Shown here piece after piece: positions 3,166-6,446 of a stretch of 6,446 nucleotides of DNA. The notes beneath the pieces were generated by a model that did not search any database, had not been told where the DNA came from, and saw only the letters and a list, made by a program, of their open reading frames with translations. The stretch comes from CBFGWV01 sp965652545 (GTDB lineage Bacteria > Pseudomonadota > Gammaproteobacteria > Competibacterales > Competibacteraceae): NCBI GenBank assembly GCA_965652545.1, contig CBFGWV010000277.1, positions 1 to 6,446 of the forward strand, read 5' to 3'. Made by a program: the position numbers and the translations under genes. How positions within the stretch are numbered: position 1 is the stretch's first letter; each line of letters starts with the position of its first letter.

Positions 3166-5806
3166 TCAGCACCAGGTGCACCCGTACGCCTTCGTCGACG
3201 AAACGGAAGCTCAGGTCCAGCCCGCTCAAGGCCCGGAACAGCCCCGCCTCGCGTTCGGCGGCGGGCAGGTCGGCGTAGCGCGGCAGGCGCGGGGCGTGGG
3301 CGCTGCCGAAGCGCTGGCTGGCAAGCGTCTGGCGCTCGGCGTTCCACACCCAGGCATCTCCCGGCGCCAGCGTCGGGCGGCCGCCGAGCAGGCGGGCGTG
3401 GCGTTCAGCGGCCTCGGCGGTGTCCGCCGCGCCCAAGCGCATGAACGGCCACAAGCGGCCGGCGGCGGCTTCGCTGGCTTTGCGCTGGCGCTGCATGTGG
3501 TGGAGGTGCAAGGTCTGCGCCTGGGCGTCGATGGCATCGAAGTCGACCCGCAGGCGGGCGTTGGCGGTGTCGTTGGCGGCCCCACCCGAGGGCTGGAAGT
3601 CCATCTGCCGATTGCTCACCACCAGCGTCTTGCCGACTTGCTGGAAGTACAGGTGAAAGCGCACCAGGTTCTCGACATTGTAGGTCAGCACCCAGCGGCG
3701 CTCGCCCAAGGCCTCGAAGGTTAGGTCGTCGTCCATCCAGTAGGCACCGGCGGCCAGGGCCCGGTCGATGAGCACGCCGGCATCGACGGTGTCGTCCCGC
3801 AGTTCCACCATGACGGCGGCCGGCTGGGTCAGCAGCAGGCCGAGCATGGCGACTTCGGCGAAGCGCCCGCCACGGCCGAGCATGGGGCCGGACAAGGCAC
3901 CGGCGAGGTCGGCGGAGCCCAGAGCGATCAGCGGGTCGCTGTCGTACACGGTGATGTGCATGGCATCGCCGAGCAGGTCGGTGATGACCTCGGGGTTATC
4001 ACCGAGCAGCGGGCGCAGCGCGCTCATCAGAATGTCGCTGCGCTTGAGCGACAGCGTCGTCACCGCAGCGGGTTGGCCGACAGCGGGGGCCAGCGCGACC
4101 GGGGCGCCGCCGATGGCCTCGCGCACCATGCTGTACACGGAGTTGTCGATCAGCGGCAGGATAAGGGTGTCGACGGTGACCGCCTCGTCCAGCCCGATGC
4201 GGATGGCGATGGGGTCGAAGGTGGTGCGCCAGAAGCGGCTGTAGTTGTCCACGTAAGTCTGGTAGCCGGTTGCCTCGCCCACTGTCAGGCGGTCGATGTC
4301 CAGCTCGGGCAGCGGCGTCATGGCCGCCAGCGTCCCGTACACGGACGAGTGCGCCTGGCCCTGCGCGTCAAGGGTGATGGCATCGCCGTGCGCATCGCTG
4401 AGCCAGCCGGCCTGCACATAGCCGCCGGCCACGAGGGTGTCGAGGTCGGCGTCCTCGCCGTGGTCCAGGCGATACAGCAGCCGTGCGGCGGTGACCAGTT
4501 CCATACGCGCCCGCGCCTGGTGGCGGCGGTACTGGGCGATCTTGATCCGCGGCCCGGTCATGGCGCGGATCAGCGGGTCGGACAGGTACACGAATACCTC
4601 GTCCTGGCTCTGTGCCGGGAGTTGGCCACGCATGTAGCGGAACTCCGCGCTGCGCCCCAGGCTGCCGCCGCTGTCGGCGGCCAGTTGCAACGCGGCCTGG
4701 GCCTCGTCGGCAGAGGTGGACAGGATCACCCAGCGACCGTGGCGGGCCAGTGTGGCCTCGCCGAAGGGCACCGCTGCGCCGTCGGCCGGCCGCGGCAGCA
4801 GACGCGTCAAGGCGGTGTCGGCCAGCTCCATGACGACGGTGACATGGGCGCCGTCGGCCAGATAGAGGTCCGGCCCGTACACCGCGACCTGCTGTGCCAG
4901 CGGGGCGAGTTGGCGGACCAGATCACGACTGAGGTTCAGGCGGGCCAGGTAGCGGTCGAGCAAGTCATTATCGACGGCGATGCCCTCGCCAAGGGCGGCC
5001 AATTCGGCACCGGTGTCGGACCAGGTGTCCAGGCGCCGCACCAGGGCTGCGGGCTGTGCGATATGAACGAACCAGCGGTCGAAGGGCACCACCTCGGCGA
5101 TCTCCAGACGGCCATCGGGGGCGTCGGCCAGCAAGGCATCGAAGGGGTGGGAGGCGGCCTGCGGGCCGCGCAGGTCGGCCAGGCGCAGTTCGCCGAGCGT
5201 GGCATCGCCCTCGCCGGCAATGAGCTGCTGCTGCAAGGTTTCGGTGATTGCGGCGCGGCCGCTGAACAGGTCGAAAGCGCTGGGCATGTCGCGGAAACGG
5301 TCTCCGCGCGAGGGCAGCCCTTGGGCATCTGTACCGTAGGCGCCCTCCCCCAGGCGGATCCACGCCTCGGTCAGCGGCTGACCGGCGCCGTTGTAGCGAA
5401 ACGACCATGACCGCGCCTGGGCCCAATCGGCCACCAACTCGGCATCGCCGGGGGTGGCATCGGACGTATCGAAGCTGACGCTGTGGCGAAGGGTGTCGTT
5501 GTCATCGCCGGGGGCCAGCTCGAAGGCCACCGACCCCGGTTCGCGCAGCACGCCGTACACGGTGACACTGGTGTCGGTCGCCTCGGCCAGGACCAGTTGA
5601 TCCACGGCGGCACTGGCGGCCACCGGACGCCAAGCCCAGGGCTCGCGCCCGCTGTCGCCGCCATCGGGCAGTTGCAGCTCGGCTCGGAACACCGACAAAC
5701 CGGCGCGGGACTCGCCCATGCTCAGCGACCGCAACGTCAGCGGGTCGGCGGCGGCAGCGGCGCTTGCCGCGCCCAGGGCCAGCGCCAGCAGATGACTCAG
5801 CTTCAT
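3155..5806 (-). CDS. Large Sec-exported protein of unknown function
   Basis: The 883-aa protein starts at ATG 5806; on the minus strand AAGGGA lies about 6 nt upstream. Residues 1-20 are a classic signal peptide (KLSHLLALALG then an alanine run) with likely cleavage before Asp21, so it probably acts in the periplasm or at the outer membrane; no lipobox is present. There is not a single cysteine and no further membrane helix. The N-terminal ~200 residues look beta-rich. Two later blocks look alike: VTVVMELAD (322-330) with GRWVILSTSADEA (357-369), and AVMVELRDD (664-672) with GKTLVVSNRQMD (725-736). Between them is a conserved-looking stretch, FRYMRGQLP..QDEVFVYLSDPLIR (389-414). The 'displayed value' strands faintly recall DUF3352-type proteins, but I cannot assign a family. 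The nearest same-strand gene downstream lies 439 bp away across repeats, so it is probably transcribed alone. Neither enzyme motifs nor metal sites are recognisable. Confidence 0.9.
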   Translation of the reverse strand: MKLSHLLALALGAASAAAAADPLTLRSLSMGESRAGLSVFRAELQLPDGGDSGREPWAWRPVAASAAVDQLVLAEATDTSVTVYGVLREPGSVAFELAPGDDNDTLRHSVSFDTSDATPGDAELVADWAQARSWSFRYNGAGQPLTEAWIRLGEGAYGTDAQGLPSRGDRFRDMPSAFDLFSGRAAITETLQQQLIAGEGDATLGELRLADLRGPQAASHPFDALLADAPDGRLEIAEVVPFDRWFVHIAQPAALVRRLDTWSDTGAELAALGEGIAVDNDLLDRYLARLNLSRDLVRQLAPLAQQVAVYGPDLYLADGAHVTVVMELADTALTRLLPRPADGAAVPFGEATLARHGRWVILSTSADEAQAALQLAADSGGSLGRSAEFRYMRGQLPAQSQDEVFVYLSDPLIRAMTGPRIKIAQYRRHQARARMELVTAARLLYRLDHGEDADLDTLVAGGYVQAGWLSDAHGDAITLDAQGQAHSSVYGTLAAMTPLPELDIDRLTVGEATGYQTYVDNYSRFWRTTFDPIAIRIGLDEAVTVDTLILPLIDNSVYSMVREAIGGAPVALAPAVGQPAAVTTLSLKRSDILMSALRPLLGDNPEVITDLLGDAMHITVYDSDPLIALGSADLAGALSGPMLGRGGRFAEVAMLGLLLTQPAAVMVELRDDTVDAGVLIDRALAAGAYWMDDDLTFEALGERRWVLTYNVENLVRFHLYFQQVGKTLVVSNRQMDFQPSGGAANDTANARLRVDFDAIDAQAQTLHLHHMQRQRKASEAAAGRLWPFMRLGAADTAEAAERHARLLGGRPTLAPGDAWVWNAERQTLASQRFGSAHAPRLPRYADLPAAEREAGLFRALSGLDLSFRFVDEGVRVHLVLTPK

Positions 5807-5955
5807 ACAAGGTCCCTTCTTGTTTCGTTCTCGGTGGGCGCATCGTGGGAAGCACCGTCGTCACCGGACAAGACCGGCGCGTCAGGGTGCAAAATACGCC
5901 ACCGGGCGGCGCAGCGCGCGCGCTGCCCTGACACTGCAAGCGCAAAGGAGACAGG
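5807..5955. promoter_or_regulatory. Divergent intergenic region with a nested palindrome
   Basis: This 149-bp gap separates the starts of the 883-aa gene (minus) and the yffB-like gene (plus) and must hold both promoters. A perfect 16-bp palindrome, GCAGCGCG/CGCGCTGC, occupies 5911-5926. Outer arms GTCAGGG (5881-5887) and CCCTGAC (5926-5932) form a second inverted repeat around it. AAAATA at 5891-5896, which reads TATTTT on the minus strand, is the only AT-rich core and could be a -10 for either direction, but I see no convincing -35 for either. AAGGAG (5945-5950) is the ribosome site of the plus-strand gene. Confidence 0.45.
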
Positions 5956-6306
5956 ATGACCACACCGGTGCTTTACGGCATCCCCAACTGCGACACCGTG
6001 CGCAAGGCCCGCCGCTGGCTGGACGAGCGTGGTGTCGCCTATCGATTCCACGACCTGCGCGCCGATGGGTTGCGCGCAGAAGTGGTGGCGCACTGGCTGG
6101 CCGCTGTCGGCTACGAGACCCTCATCAACACCCGTGGCACGACGTGGCGCCAGTTGCCGGCGCCGACGCGCGAGGGGCTGTCTGCCGATACGGCCGTGGC
6201 GCTGATGCAGGCGCATCCGACCGTCATCAAACGCCCGGTCGTCGAATGGGGCGATGCGGTCACGGTGGGCTTCGATCCTGATGACTGGGCGACACGTTCG
6301 GCTTGA
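5956..6306 (+). CDS. yffB: YffB-like ArsC/Spx-family thioredoxin-fold protein
   Basis: The 116-aa protein starts at ATG 5956, 5 nt after a strong AAGGAG. It matches the YffB branch of the ArsC/Spx fold along its whole length: YGIPNCDTVRKARRWL (7-22) with the single active-site Cys12, GVAYRFHDLRADGL (26-39), NTRGTTWR (58-65), and HPTVIKRPVVE (87-97) with the Arg93-Pro94 pair of this fold, where the proline is normally cis. The length is typical for the family. YffB-type proteins are annotated as ArsC-family reductases thought to act on small thiol or glutathione-linked substrates in the cytoplasm; the true substrate is unsettled. True arsenate reduction is unlikely, since no ars genes are near. 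In many Gammaproteobacteria yffB precedes a dap gene; here the window ends before that can be checked. It is divergent from the exported-protein gene. Confidence 0.93.
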   Translation: MTTPVLYGIPNCDTVRKARRWLDERGVAYRFHDLRADGLRAEVVAHWLAAVGYETLINTRGTTWRQLPAPTREGLSADTAVALMQAHPTVIKRPVVEWGDAVTVGFDPDDWATRSA

Positions 6307-6316
6307 GGCGCCACGG

Positions 6317-6362
6317 CCCTCCCCCTCTCCCCAACCCCTCCCCCGCCAGGGGGGAGGGGCTT
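6317..6362. repeat. C-rich/G-rich interspersed hairpin repeat
   Basis: The block CCCTCCCCCTCTCCCCAACC followed by CCTCCCCC pairs with GGGGGAGGGG: perfect 10-bp arms at 6335-6344 and 6350-6359 around a 5-nt loop. This 'CTCCCCAACCCCTCCCCC ... GGGGAGGGGCTT' sequence is a familiar intergenic repeat in high-GC Proteobacteria (recollection, not searched). It lies 10 nt past the yffB stop and, lacking a T-run, is at most a weak terminator or 3'-end stabiliser. Confidence 0.7.
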
Positions 6363-6446
6363 GCAGCCCGATCCGCAAAGTCGGTGCTGGTCTCGCCCGT
6401 ACGGGATACCCAACGCCGCCGTCACCCTCCAATGCCCGGCAAGGTT
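6363..6446. other. Window-end sequence with no supported gene
   Basis: No coding frame with a ribosome site begins here, and no gene visibly ends here. A perfect 10-bp palindrome, CCCGTACGGG, lies at 6396-6405 and could be part of the control region of a gene beyond the edge, but it is short enough to be chance. Confidence 0.5.

Noticed and set aside
3956..5410. 484-codon plus-strand frame opposite the exported-protein gene
   Set aside because: Its composition (Gly/Gln/His/Val-rich) is that of an antisense shadow in GC-rich DNA; the minus-strand protein has a signal peptide, a ribosome site and protein-like structure.
5956..6306. Arsenate reductase (arsC) of an arsenic-resistance operon
   Set aside because: The motifs fit the YffB branch (NTRGTTWR, HPTVIKRPVVE), and no other ars genes are nearby.
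5803..6432. 209-codon minus-strand frame opposite yffB
   Set aside because: The plus strand carries a full-length, motif-complete YffB with a strong ribosome site; the minus frame runs through the divergent promoter region and the C-rich repeat.

Overview
The window comes from a high-GC proteobacterium, most likely a gammaproteobacterium. The pointers are a YffB-type (ArsC/Spx-fold) gene, a REP element of the 'GTAG + hairpin' kind, a C-rich/G-rich intergenic hairpin repeat of the sort common in high-GC Proteobacteria, and strong GC bias at third codon positions. No tRNA, rRNA, transposase, integrase or CRISPR array is visible.

Positions 1-2715 hold three genes on the minus strand, transcribed right to left: (i) 1990-2715, a 241-aa protein with a soluble N-terminal domain that looks PH-like, followed by about three membrane helices; (ii) 695-1897, a 400-aa protein with an XRE-type HTH fused to a AAA/STAND-like module whose Walker A and Walker B residues are replaced; (iii) 1-710, a membrane protein truncated by the window edge, whose periplasmic part resembles the globular domain of a type IV pilin with its C-terminal disulfide loop. 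Genes ii and iii overlap by 16 nt. A good promoter candidate and an inverted repeat sit in front of gene ii. I do not recognise this gene combination as a named system; it is the best candidate here for something undescribed.

Positions 2716-3154 are a 439-bp non-coding stretch full of repeats: a 62-bp period-7 tandem repeat whose unit drifts from AT-rich to GC-rich, a spaced inverted repeat, a REP-like hairpin cluster and a 17-bp tandem duplication carrying T-tracts just past the end of the next gene.

Positions 3155-5806 (minus) encode an 883-aa, cysteine-free, Sec-exported protein of unknown function, apparently with two related blocks. A 149-bp divergent intergenic region with a perfect 16-bp palindrome separates it from a yffB-like gene at 5956-6306 (plus), a thioredoxin-fold reductase-like protein. 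The last 140 bases hold the C/G-rich hairpin repeat and otherwise nothing I can call.

The minus-strand trio looks like a membrane-associated module: a DNA-binding, probably non-hydrolysing regulator between two membrane proteins. The exported protein and YffB look like ordinary chromosomal neighbours with no evident link to it.
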